A stretch of DNA of 64,000 nt from Saprospiraceae bacterium (GTDB lineage Bacteria; Bacteroidota; Bacteroidia; Chitinophagales; Saprospiraceae). The first letter of the stretch is position 1. Every line of letters starts with the position of its first letter. The notes under the pieces were generated by a model that did not search any database, was not told where the DNA came from, and worked only from the letters and a program-made list of their open reading frames with translations. Below, in pieces: positions 54,541 through 62,676 of this stretch. The stretch covers positions 62,001 to 126,000 of the forward strand of contig JAEUUT010000110.1 in the NCBI GenBank assembly GCA_016787415.1, written 5' to 3'. Both the position numbers and the translations under genes were made by a program.

Positions 54541-55394
54541 ACGGTGCTGAGGGTAAGTTGTTCGATGGCGTGATCCAGAAACCCGGGAATCAGGGTGTCG
54601 AATGTGCGCTGTATTTTTTGCGGGTTCGACAGGTCGCGAATCATTCGGAAATACCGGGCTTCGCCATGCTCTTCCACAATCGACTGGCGGCGTTCGGGCT
54701 CCATAAAATAGGTAAGCAAACCTTCAGGGTCGGCTTCCGGATGGAATTGTGTTCCGATCATTTCCGGGCTGAAGCGAATCGCCATGATGGCACGTTCATA
54801 GTGTACATGGGGCCTCAGTTTTTCCAGGCACAGAATTGTGGCGCCCATGCTGCGCAAGCGTTCGCGGTTGGGCTGTGTGACCTGATACCGGCGGAAATCG
54901 GCAATGTAAAACGGGTCTGCCAATCCTTCAAACAGCGGCTCATCTTTCCCGGTGTGAGTTTTGTGTACCGGATAGGTGCCAAACGACATCTTGTAACGAG
55001 ATGAAACCGTACCCAGTCCGAAATAATGACATGCCATCTGGAAGGAGTGGCAGATAAAAAAGCAGTGTTTTTTTGCTTCCGGTTCTTCGGTGCGTTCGTT
55101 GTAATCCCACAACTGCCCGATCAGGTTGAAAAAAGGCTCCTGCCATGCGCCGCCGGCCTCCAGGGGATCGCCCGGGCCTCCCGAAAAAATATAAATGTCG
55201 TATGACAGGTCCGGGATTTCCGTTTTGGCGCGCACGTCAAAGTGATCGTAGTCGATCTCACGAGCATAGTGGCCCAGTATTTTATTCAGCATAGGAATCC
55301 CCCGGTTGGATTCACCATTGTACATATCAATCAGGGCAGCACGAAGAATAGACATTACTGGCAGGTTTTGTTCGTTTGCAAATGAAGATTTCAT
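54537..55394 (-). CDS. Class I glutamine amidotransferase-like protein (GuaA-type)
   Basis: 285 residues from the ATG at 55394 (MKSSFANEQ). The GATase1 core is visible: IFSGGPGDPL, nucleophile Cys in FFICHSFQMACHYF, and His-Glu in GTQFHPEADPEG. It resembles GMP-synthase-like stand-alone amidotransferases, but no synthetase domain is present. Substrate is unknown. The N-terminal reading upstream of this Met is unlikely. Confidence 0.82.
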   Translation of the reverse strand: MKSSFANEQNLPVMSILRAALIDMYNGESNRGIPMLNKILGHYAREIDYDHFDVRAKTEIPDLSYDIYIFSGGPGDPLEAGGAWQEPFFNLIGQLWDYNERTEEPEAKKHCFFICHSFQMACHYFGLGTVSSRYKMSFGTYPVHKTHTGKDEPLFEGLADPFYIADFRRYQVTQPNRERLRSMGATILCLEKLRPHVHYERAIMAIRFSPEMIGTQFHPEADPEGLLTYFMEPERRQSIVEEHGEARYFRMIRDLSNPQKIQRTFDTLIPGFLDHAIEQLTLSTV

Positions 55395-55560
55395 GTTGAT
55401 CCTGATCAGGATAACAACGAAAATCTGAAAAGTAAACCGGCGGGATAAAATACAAGGATACAAAGATCGTGGAAAGCCCGCGTTATCGGATGTATTATTT
55501 TGTCAACGACGTTCAAAATAGTAAGTTTGCCGCCCTGATTTTTAAAAAATCCGATTCAAC

Positions 55561-56043
55561 ATGAAATTTGTAGGTGAAAACATCATAGACGACATTATCG
55601 AAGAGCTCGAAGAACTCTCCGAAGATCAGTACCAGCAAAAAATGGAAGCCTTTTCCGAGGCCCAGCCCGTGCTTTTTGCCTGGTTGTTCAGCGAGCATTT
55701 CGATTTATTGAACGAAGACGAGCAAGGTTATCTTCAATACCTGGCCCTCATTGCCTGGAATGCTATTGTGAAGGAAAACGGCGTACTGGAAGCCGTTTCG
55801 GAAGACCAGATCGGTGAAGCGGAGGAAAAAAACTACGAAATACTGGAGCAGTCTGCCGGCAAGAATTTCCGCGATCGCCTCAATCCGTTTTTTGAAAATA
55901 CCGACCAGGAAGACCTCGTCGCCTTCGCCGAAGAAGCCGTGCTGGAAGATGAAGATGATCCGGAATCCTTGGTCACCAAAGAAGGCCGCGAGCCCATCTT
56001 TATTGCACTCAAAACTATGATAGACGCTTTGAGTGAGTTATGA
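55561..56043 (+). CDS. Acidic hypothetical protein
   Basis: 160 residues, strongly acidic and helical (IIDDIIEELEELSEDQYQQK at the start). No signal peptide or recognised domain. The stop TGA is the last triplet of the GTTATGA heptad at 56037-56043. It stands alone between the amidotransferase-like and GH20 genes. Function is unknown. Confidence 0.75.
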   Translation: MKFVGENIIDDIIEELEELSEDQYQQKMEAFSEAQPVLFAWLFSEHFDLLNEDEQGYLQYLALIAWNAIVKENGVLEAVSEDQIGEAEEKNYEILEQSAGKNFRDRLNPFFENTDQEDLVAFAEEAVLEDEDDPESLVTKEGREPIFIALKTMIDALSEL

Positions 56044-56168
56044 GGGATGAGTTATGAGTTATGAGTTATGAGTTATGAGTGTTGGGTACAAACTCCTGGC
56101 TTCTCTATTGACAAAGCCAGGAGTTTGTACCCAACACTCATAACTCATAACTCATAACTCATCCTTCA
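56037..56168. repeat. Heptad-armed inverted repeat, core subfamily B (second copy)
   Basis: GTTATGA heptads, then GTGTTGGGTACAAACTCCTGGC, the loop TTCTCTATTGACAA, and the mirrored arm. The loop matches the uvrA element at 9.8 kb, although the unique stem differs. It lies between convergent genes, and the first heptad supplies the stop of the left gene. Confidence 0.9.
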
Positions 56169-56172
56169 TAAC

Positions 56173-58521
56173 TCATTCCACGTTTATCTCGTCCATAAAC
56201 AGCCAACTGCCATTGCCAGCCCCCGGCGCGCCATCCGGTATGGGGCCGAATGCGGTAGCGACGAGTTTCAGGTAGCGATATTTGGCTTTTTTGCTTTCCA
56301 TCTTTACGGTTTCAACAGCCAGGGTATCCATTTTGGCGTTCACATCAATGGTTTGCTTTCCGAGAGAGGTAAAGTTTTTACCATCATTGGAACCAAAAAT
56401 CTCAATACTGCGTGGCGGGTAAATATGTGCGGAGTTGTTGCACAGGTAATGTGTGGTGACGCGCTTGAATTCTGTCTGGACACCCAGATCAATCACCGGG
56501 TCGATGTCGCTGTTGAGCAAGCCAACCCAGTTACCCCAGGTTTTGAGCGCACCAGGAACGCCATCTGTAAGTGCATAGGTATCGTTCCCGGCGTATTTGT
56601 CGGGCGTTTTTGTCATTTTATAGGTTTTCCCACTCGCTTTGTGCATTTGAAATTCCACTTCGCGGATGCTTCCCATTTGTTTGTCGCCCTGAAAAACGGC
56701 TGCCTTGAGCGTGGTGGTTTCGCTTATGGCAATTGGCGCCGAATACATTTTTGCTTTGGGAGAGGGGTCTTTCCCATTGGTAGTGTATCGAATTTGCGAG
56801 GTGGCATCCAGGGTGCTCAGCGTGATTCTACCTTTGGAAAAAGCCGTATTTACAGTGTAAAAGGTTTTGGCATAATTCACTCCCAGCGCATCCAGGCGCA
56901 AAAAATGTGTTTTGATACGTTTGGAAAAATCCTTCCAGTTTTTCTTTTCCTTCGGGCTCCAGGCTATTTCTGCCATGGCGCAGGCACGTGGATACACCAT
57001 ATACTCCACTTTATCTCCGTCTTCGATATATTCTGTCCATAAATTCGCCTGGGTGCCGAGAATGTGCTTTGCTTCTTCGGCGGTGAATTCGGCAGGCACG
57101 GGTTCGTAATTGTATACTGTTTCAAGGGGCAGGTAGCCGCCAATGGCAAGCGGTTCGGTACTTGGATCGCCCTGGTAATAATCGAAATAGAAATAGGAAG
57201 TAGGCGTCATAATCGCATCGTGCCCGGCCTTGGCTGCCGCAATACCACCTTCCACCCCACGCCAGCTCATCACTGTAGCGGTGGGCGCCAGTCCGCCTTC
57301 CAGGATTTCGTCCCATCCGATCAGTTTTTTCCCGCGTTTGGCAAGCATGGCTTCGGCCCGGCGAATGAAATAACTCTGTAGTTCGTGCTCGTCTTTCAGT
57401 CCTTCTTTTTTCATCAGTTGCTGGCAAAATTCGGACTTCTGCCAGGTCGTTTTGGGGCATTCGTCGCCCCCGATATGTACGTATGGCGAAGGGAATAAAG
57501 CGCAAACCTCTGCCAGCACATCATCCAGAAATTGAAATGTTTGTTCGGTCGGGCAGAATACGTCTTCAAAAACGCCCCATTTGGTAGCAGCTTCGTATGA
57601 TTTTTTTCCACAACCCAGTTCCGGATACGCAGAAAGGGCGGCCAGTGCGTGGCCCGGCATTTCTATTTCAGGAATAATGGTAACAAACTGCTTGCGGGCA
57701 TACTCCACAACGTCCTTGATTTCCTCCTGTGTGTAATAGCCGCAGTACTTTTTGCCATCGTATTTGATGGGTCGGTCGGTGTAGTGGCCAGCCAGGGTTT
57801 CTTTTCGGCAGGCGGCAATGGTTTGCAGTTTGGGGAATTTTTTTATTTCAATACGCCAGCCCTGATCTTCGGTAAGGTGCCAGTGGAATGTGTTCAATTT
57901 GTGGATGGCCAGCAGGTCGATATACCGTTTGATAAAATCGACCGGAAAAAAATGACGCCCTACGTCGAGGTGCAGACCTCTGTACTGAAACCTGGGAGCA
58001 TCGGTGATCAAACAAGCCGGTGCTGCCCATTTCAGGCCTGCGGGCTTCGCTGCGCCTTTTGATTTCGTTTTGGGCGGCAGCGGGGACGCATTGATTTCGG
58101 CCGGAAATAACTGCCGTAGGGTTTGAATGGCGTAAAAAGCGCCTGCTGCTGTGCGGGCACGAACAAGAATGGCGGCTGGTTTTACATCCAGCACGTAACC
58201 TTCTGCCGATTCTACCGATTCATCCGGCAGCAAGTAGATGGAATTGGCGCGCGGCTTGGAAAATTTTTCCTTGAACGGTTGCATGAGCAGGTTCATGCCC
58301 GTACCGGATTGTACGATGGCGGTCCAGTATTGGGCAGCCGTTTGCCACTCGGGTAATGCGTCCGGATAATACAACCTGGTATCGGCACTCAAATTGAACA
58401 TGCCGGTTTGGGGTTTTATCGACTGTGGTTGCGGGATAATCTGGATATTAGAGGGAGAAGCGGTTTGACAGGTGGATAGAAATGGCAAAAAAATCAGAAA
58501 GGCGAGGACTCTCGTAAACAT
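56173..58521 (-). CDS. GH20 beta-N-acetylhexosaminidase
   Basis: 782 residues with a lipoprotein-type signal (FLPFLSTC). The GH20 N-domain then the catalytic barrel: LHLDVGRHFF, HWHLTEDQGWRIEI, and the acid pair in VHIGGDECPKT. After the barrel, a CHB_HEX_C-like segment and an F5/8 type C sugar-binding domain (about 640-782, VQTEFKRVTTHYLCNNSAH). It removes terminal N-acetylglucosamine or -galactosamine from glycans, probably on the cell surface. Confidence 0.93.
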   Translation of the reverse strand: MFTRVLAFLIFLPFLSTCQTASPSNIQIIPQPQSIKPQTGMFNLSADTRLYYPDALPEWQTAAQYWTAIVQSGTGMNLLMQPFKEKFSKPRANSIYLLPDESVESAEGYVLDVKPAAILVRARTAAGAFYAIQTLRQLFPAEINASPLPPKTKSKGAAKPAGLKWAAPACLITDAPRFQYRGLHLDVGRHFFPVDFIKRYIDLLAIHKLNTFHWHLTEDQGWRIEIKKFPKLQTIAACRKETLAGHYTDRPIKYDGKKYCGYYTQEEIKDVVEYARKQFVTIIPEIEMPGHALAALSAYPELGCGKKSYEAATKWGVFEDVFCPTEQTFQFLDDVLAEVCALFPSPYVHIGGDECPKTTWQKSEFCQQLMKKEGLKDEHELQSYFIRRAEAMLAKRGKKLIGWDEILEGGLAPTATVMSWRGVEGGIAAAKAGHDAIMTPTSYFYFDYYQGDPSTEPLAIGGYLPLETVYNYEPVPAEFTAEEAKHILGTQANLWTEYIEDGDKVEYMVYPRACAMAEIAWSPKEKKNWKDFSKRIKTHFLRLDALGVNYAKTFYTVNTAFSKGRITLSTLDATSQIRYTTNGKDPSPKAKMYSAPIAISETTTLKAAVFQGDKQMGSIREVEFQMHKASGKTYKMTKTPDKYAGNDTYALTDGVPGALKTWGNWVGLLNSDIDPVIDLGVQTEFKRVTTHYLCNNSAHIYPPRSIEIFGSNDGKNFTSLGKQTIDVNAKMDTLAVETVKMESKKAKYRYLKLVATAFGPIPDGAPGAGNGSWLFMDEINVE

Positions 58522-59105
58522 GGCGGGTATTTGTTTTGTAGGGCGCTAATGTAAGCATACTCCCCGGCCCTATACCCTTGTGTGCCGAAATGTTGTAACG
58601 CAACGCTTCTCTTACAGCCTTCAGATTAGCCATTTTTATCTCCCGGAAGGCTGGATATACCTTTTTGCAGGCAATTTTATTTTCATAGATACATTTGGAT
58701 TCTATTTACCAACAATTAACTAACGTTTATCGAAAAAATAGGTATTAAAGAAGTATATATTCGAACGAACGCCGCATCTTTGCGTCTCTTTTTTAATCCT
58801 TATATCCAAGGGGGATAAATTCGAAGAACAGACACTTAATACAATTAGTACACGTTGACTTTTGTAGCCTTTTTGGCTGACGGCCAGAAAGTTGCGCATT
58901 CGGAGCATGCACAGCACTCCGGATGCGCTTTTTTATTTTTTCCTGCAACTAATCTTTTTTCATATTGTTTTGCGACAAATTGCGGGTTTTTTATGGGGAA
59001 AATTGAAAAATCATACCTTTATGCCCGTTAATCATCCGGCGCGAAAAAAGGCGTTTTTTCCCTTTCTGAGCGCACTGTAATAACCAAATTTGCCGCAACC
59101 GCTAT
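58522..59105 (+). other. 584-bp non-coding region with an orphan terminator
   Basis: No credible gene is seen. It contains the GH20 promoter region, a TGGC-TGACG-GCCA hairpin near 58875, and a strong intrinsic terminator at 58894-58942. The remaining 160 bp to gltA hold its promoter region; no exact TAnnTTTG box is evident. Confidence 0.6.
58894..58942 (+). terminator. Orphan intrinsic terminator, possible small-RNA 3' end
   Basis: GCGCATTCGGAG (58894-58905) pairs with CTCCGGATGCGC (58917-58928), with one G-T pair, loop 11 nt, followed by TTTTTTATTTTTT. No plus-strand gene lies within 370 bp upstream. So it should end a non-coding transcript, perhaps starting near 58770. A gltA leader attenuator is the alternative. 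Confidence 0.75.
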
Positions 59106-60434
59106 ATGGACTTACTCAAGCAAGAATTTTACAACAAAGCACAGGCACTCGCCAAAGAGGTCAAGGAACTACTGAAAGAACACGGTAATAAAAAACTGGA
59201 CGAAGTAACCATCGAACAGGCTTATGGCGGCATGCGCGACATCACCAGTATGATCTGGGAGCCCTCCCTGCTCGATGCCGAGGAAGGAATCCGGTTCAGA
59301 GGCTACTCCATTTCCGAACTTCGCGAAAAACTTCCTACCGCTCCCGGTGGAAAAGAGCCCCTTCCTGAAGGCCTTTTCTGGTTGATGCTTGCAGGAGAGA
59401 TTCCTACGAAAGAACAGGTAAAATGGCTGACGGAAGCCTGGGTGCGCCGTGCCAATATCCCCGAACATGTATTCCGTGCCATCGACGCCCTGCCGGCCGA
59501 TACCCACCCGATGACTCAATTGTCGGTAGGTGTAATGGCTATGCAGAGCACCAGCGTTTTTGCGCAGCGTTATATTTCAGGCATGAACAAATCGGAATAC
59601 TGGGATGCCACGTATGAAGATACCATGACCCTGATTGCGCGCCTGCCTCGCGTAGCCGCCTATATTTTCCGCAGGGTATATCACAATGGTGAACAGGTGC
59701 TGCCCGATATTTCGCTCGACTGGGGTGGCAACTTCACCCATATGCTCGGCTTCAAAGACGAAGGTTTCCGTGAGTACATGCGCCTGTTCCTCACTATCCA
59801 CGCCGACCACGAAGGTGGAAATGCTTCTGCACACACCACCCACCTGGTAGGCTCTACGCTCAGCGATCCATACCTGTCGTTCAGCGCTGCCATGAATGCC
59901 TTGGCAGGCCCCTTGCACGGACTGGCGAATCAGGAAGTAATCCGCTGGGTGCAAAAAATGATCGAAACACTTGGTACCACCAAGCCCACCCGTGAGCAAA
60001 TTGCGGAATATGTGAAAAGCACACTGGCCAGTGGCCGCGTTATCCCTGGTTATGGCCATGCCGTATTGCGCAAACCCGACCCGCGCTTTATGGCGCAACG
60101 TCAGTTCTGCGAAGACAATATTCCGGATAGCGACCTGGTCAAAGTTGTCTGGAAAATATTTGATGTAGTGCCCCCGATCCTCACCAGCCTGGGCAAAGTG
60201 AAAAACCCGTGGCCGAATGTGGATGCCCACTCCGGCGCAGTACTTATCCACTATGGACTGAAAGAATACAACTTTTACACTGTACTGTTCGGTGTCAGCC
60301 GCGCGCTCGGCGTGCTAGCAGCCCAATGCTGGAGCCGCGTGCTGGGCCTCCCGCTCGAACGCCCGAAATCGGTTACGACCGACTGGGTCAAGGAATACCT
60401 GACAAAGGAATACAGTGTAACTTTTGAGTCGTGA
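59106..60434 (+). CDS. gltA: Citrate synthase, mitochondrial type
   Basis: 442 residues. Condenses oxaloacetate and acetyl-CoA at the entry to the TCA cycle. The sequence follows the eukaryotic mitochondrial form rather than the usual bacterial hexamer: YGGMRDITSMIWEPSLLD, EGIRFRGYSI, the His motifs AGPLHGLANQEV and PGYGHAVLRKPDPR, and PNVDAHSGAVL with Asp. The stop lies in a 20-bp palindrome. Length fits the family. Confidence 0.95.
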   Translation: MDLLKQEFYNKAQALAKEVKELLKEHGNKKLDEVTIEQAYGGMRDITSMIWEPSLLDAEEGIRFRGYSISELREKLPTAPGGKEPLPEGLFWLMLAGEIPTKEQVKWLTEAWVRRANIPEHVFRAIDALPADTHPMTQLSVGVMAMQSTSVFAQRYISGMNKSEYWDATYEDTMTLIARLPRVAAYIFRRVYHNGEQVLPDISLDWGGNFTHMLGFKDEGFREYMRLFLTIHADHEGGNASAHTTHLVGSTLSDPYLSFSAAMNALAGPLHGLANQEVIRWVQKMIETLGTTKPTREQIAEYVKSTLASGRVIPGYGHAVLRKPDPRFMAQRQFCEDNIPDSDLVKVVWKIFDVVPPILTSLGKVKNPWPNVDAHSGAVLIHYGLKEYNFYTVLFGVSRALGVLAAQCWSRVLGLPLERPKSVTTDWVKEYLTKEYSVTFES

Positions 60435-60577
60435 CTCAAAAGTCCTGAGTCCTAAGTCCTGAGTCCTAAGTCTGTAGAGTACACCTTGCTACTTTTAGCC
60501 TTGATAATTACAAAAGCCGAAAGTAATGCGGTGTACTCTACGGACTCAGGACTCAGGACTTACGACTCAGGACTAAA
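60429..60577. repeat. Heptad-armed inverted repeat, core subfamily C
   Basis: GTCCTGA/GTCCTAA heptads, then CTGTAGAGTACACC, an inner part ending in GCCTTGATAATTACAAAAGC, and the mirrored arm. A 20-bp palindrome TTTTGAGTCGTGACTCAAAA (60422-60441) overlaps its start and covers the gltA stop. The loop recurs flipped at 60.9 kb. Confidence 0.9.
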
Positions 60578-60591
60578 AAAAAGCCTTGACC

Positions 60592-60864
60592 ATGTTCTAC
60601 CAATTGTTTCAATCCGCCAAAACGGAAGCCGAATTTAATGAATTGCTCGATCTGACCTTTACGGAAAATGAACGCGCAATGATGCTCGAACGCTGGAAAA
60701 TTTTTGATGCGCTCGATCGGGGCCTTTCCCAGCGGGAAGTAGCGAAAGATGTGCCATGCAGCATCGTTACGGCCACCCGTGGCGCCAAAGTGTATCGGGA
60801 GAACAGGGAGGTTATTCAGAAATATCTGGAAGTCATTAAAGTAGTCCTGAGTCGACAGTCCTGA
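60592..60864 (+). CDS. YerC/TrpR-like DNA-binding protein
   Basis: 90 residues from the ATG at 60592. The Trp-repressor-like fold with helix-turn-helix at LTFTENERAMMLERWKIF and LSQREVAKDVPCSIVTATRG matches the YerC/YecD family. It may be a regulator; the ligand is unknown. The final residues (LSRQS) and stop are encoded by GTCCTGA heptads. Flipped copies of one repeat core flank the gene. Confidence 0.88.
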   Translation: MFYQLFQSAKTEAEFNELLDLTFTENERAMMLERWKIFDALDRGLSQREVAKDVPCSIVTATRGAKVYRENREVIQKYLEVIKVVLSRQS

Positions 60865-60968
60865 GTCCTGAGTCCGTAGAGTACACCGTATTCCTTTTGG
60901 CTTTTGTAATTATCAAGGCCGAAAGGAATACGGTGTACTCTACGGACTCAGGACTCAGGACTTACGAC
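60850..60968. repeat. Heptad-armed inverted repeat, core subfamily C (flipped copy)
   Basis: GTCCTGA heptads, then CCGTAGAGTACACCGTATTCC, a loop GGCTTTTGTAATTATCAAGG that is the reverse complement of the 60.5-kb core, and the mirrored arm. It lies between the convergent YerC-like and MoxR genes and codes part of the former's end. Confidence 0.9.
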
Positions 60969-62035
60969 TCTTTACACGCCCTGTATAAATCCTGCCATCC
61001 ATCTCTTTTTTTCACCACCGTTTCCAGGTACTCCTGCCATACGACCTGATCATTGGCCGGATCTTTTACGATGGCCCCTGTCAGGCCCGCAGCGAGGTCA
61101 TGCGCGCGCAAATCGCCGTCGCCAAAATGAACGGCCAGCGCCTGGCCTTGATGGATGACTGAAATGGCTTCCGCAGTACTCAGCGTTGCACTCGGGCTTT
61201 TTAGTTTGTCGCGACCATCTTCGGTTTTGCCATTGCGCAATTCCCGAAAAATAGTCACCAGCCGCTGAATTTCATGTATAGGTGCGGCATTGGGTGGCAA
61301 TTCGAGCGTTTTTCCAAGTGCATTGAGTCGATTTTGTACAATCGTAACCTCCTCATCGAGGGTAGCAGGCAAGGGCAATATGACCGTGTTGAAGCGCCGA
61401 CGCAAGGCGGAAGAAAGTTCATGCACCCCTTTGTCGCGGTCGTTGGCGGTGGCAATCACATTGAAGCCGTGAACGGCCTGCACTTCCGAACCCAGTTCGG
61501 GTATAGGCAGTGTTTTTTCTGACAATAAAGTAATCAAGGCATCCTGTACATCGGCCGGGATTCTCGTCAGTTCTTCCACCCTTGCAATTTTACCCTGTTG
61601 CATGGCATGGAGTACGGGACTGGCAACAAGGGCTTTTTCCGATGGCCCCTCCGACAGCAGGCGGGCGTAATTCCATCCATACCGTAGCATTTCTTCCGTT
61701 GTACCTGCCGTTCCCTGCACCAGAAGGGTGCTATTGCCACTAATGGCGGCGGCCAGGTGTTCGCTCACCCAGGTTTTGGCAGTGCCCGGTACACCCAGCA
61801 ACAAAAGTGCCCGGTCGGTAGCGAGGGTTGCCACCGCAATTTCGATAATGCGGCGTTTACCATAGTACTTAGGCTCTATTTCTGTATCGCCGGCTTTACC
61901 TCCCAGCAAATACGTAACTACTGCCCAGGGCGATAGCAGCCAGTTGTCCGGACGGGGCCGGTCGTCTACAGCAGCCAGGGCAGCCAGTTCGTGTGCGTAG
62001 GCGCTTTCTGCGTGGGGGCGGATGATTTCGGACAC
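60962..62035 (-). CDS. MoxR-type AAA ATPase
   Basis: 357 residues. AAA motifs: Walker A LLLLGVPGTAKTWVSEHL, Walker B-type KIARVEELTRI, sensor and Arg finger in VIATANDRDKGVHELSSALRRRF. The MoxR/RavA chaperone-like subgroup usually sits with VWA-domain partners. Here none is adjacent, so it is an orphan in this window. It is probably an ATP-driven remodelling factor. It is followed by the heptad repeat and preceded by another. Confidence 0.88.
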   Translation of the reverse strand: MSEIIRPHAESAYAHELAALAAVDDRPRPDNWLLSPWAVVTYLLGGKAGDTEIEPKYYGKRRIIEIAVATLATDRALLLLGVPGTAKTWVSEHLAAAISGNSTLLVQGTAGTTEEMLRYGWNYARLLSEGPSEKALVASPVLHAMQQGKIARVEELTRIPADVQDALITLLSEKTLPIPELGSEVQAVHGFNVIATANDRDKGVHELSSALRRRFNTVILPLPATLDEEVTIVQNRLNALGKTLELPPNAAPIHEIQRLVTIFRELRNGKTEDGRDKLKSPSATLSTAEAISVIHQGQALAVHFGDGDLRAHDLAAGLTGAIVKDPANDQVVWQEYLETVVKKRDGWQDLYRACKES

Positions 62036-62040
62036 TATCT

Positions 62041-62178
62041 AGAGGTGAGAGGTGAGAGGTGAGAGGTGAGAGAGTGAGAGGTGAGAGATCGTAGAGTGTA
62101 CAGACAGTTGCCTGTTATTGGACAATGAGCAGGTTTCAGGAATAAAAACCACTCACTACTCACCACTCACTACTCACT
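62041..62178. repeat. Mixed heptad element with mismatched arms
   Basis: The left arm is GAGAGGT heptads leading to ATCGTAGAGTGTACAGACAG. The right side ends in TCACTAC/TCACCAC units, that is the GAGTAGT family. The two outer arms do not pair. It may be a truncated or hybrid element. The right heptads encode the last residues of the fluoride channel (KVSSEW). Confidence 0.8.
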
Positions 62179-62537
62179 TTAAGGCCCAAAAATAGGCAAA
62201 CCAGACACACTACCAAACTGCCTGCCACGTAAGCAAATGACTCCAGTTGGCGGCCTTCCTGCCACATCCTGAAACTCTCGGCTGTAAACGTGGAAAAAGT
62301 GCTGAAACCTCCACAAAAACCAGTGGTGAGCAGCAAGCGACGCTGTTCCTGGAGCGTACCTCCTGCATGGAGCCCCATCCAGTATCCTAGCAAAAGACAG
62401 GCCAGGCCATTGGCCGCAAAAGTAGCCCAGGGGAAACGTCCTTGCACAGGCCATATCAACAAACCAATAGCGTATCGGGCGATACTGCCCATGCCGCCGC
62501 CGAGGAAAACCAGTAAAAATGCAAACCACTGTGGCAT
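62160..62537 (-). CDS. crcB: Fluoride ion channel
   Basis: 125 residues with four hydrophobic segments. The Fluc signature is clear: GGGMGSIARYAIG, FAANGLACLLLGYW and the pore motif TTGFCGGFSTFSTF. It exports fluoride as a dual-topology dimer in the inner membrane. The C-terminal VSSEW comes from heptad repeat sequence. No fluoride riboswitch was recognised upstream. Confidence 0.95.
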   Translation of the reverse strand: MPQWFAFLLVFLGGGMGSIARYAIGLLIWPVQGRFPWATFAANGLACLLLGYWMGLHAGGTLQEQRRLLLTTGFCGGFSTFSTFTAESFRMWQEGRQLESFAYVAGSLVVCLVCLFLGLKVSSEW

Positions 62538-62676
62538 AAATGGAAACAGGATGTGATTGAGACGGGCAATATCCTGTATTTAGCGAAAAGATACCATATT
62601 TAGCCGATAAATTCTGCCGTTTCGCCGGATATGCACCTTCCTTTGGCGGCATCATTTCGAACCAAATCAATAGAGC

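Noticed and set aside
60962..62035. MoxR ATPase as part of a complete MoxR-VWA system
   Set aside because: No VWA-domain partner or related gene lies next to it; the neighbours are a YerC-like gene and crcB.
62538..62676. Fluoride riboswitch upstream of crcB
   Set aside because: I could not find the conserved pseudoknot pattern; nothing supports it.
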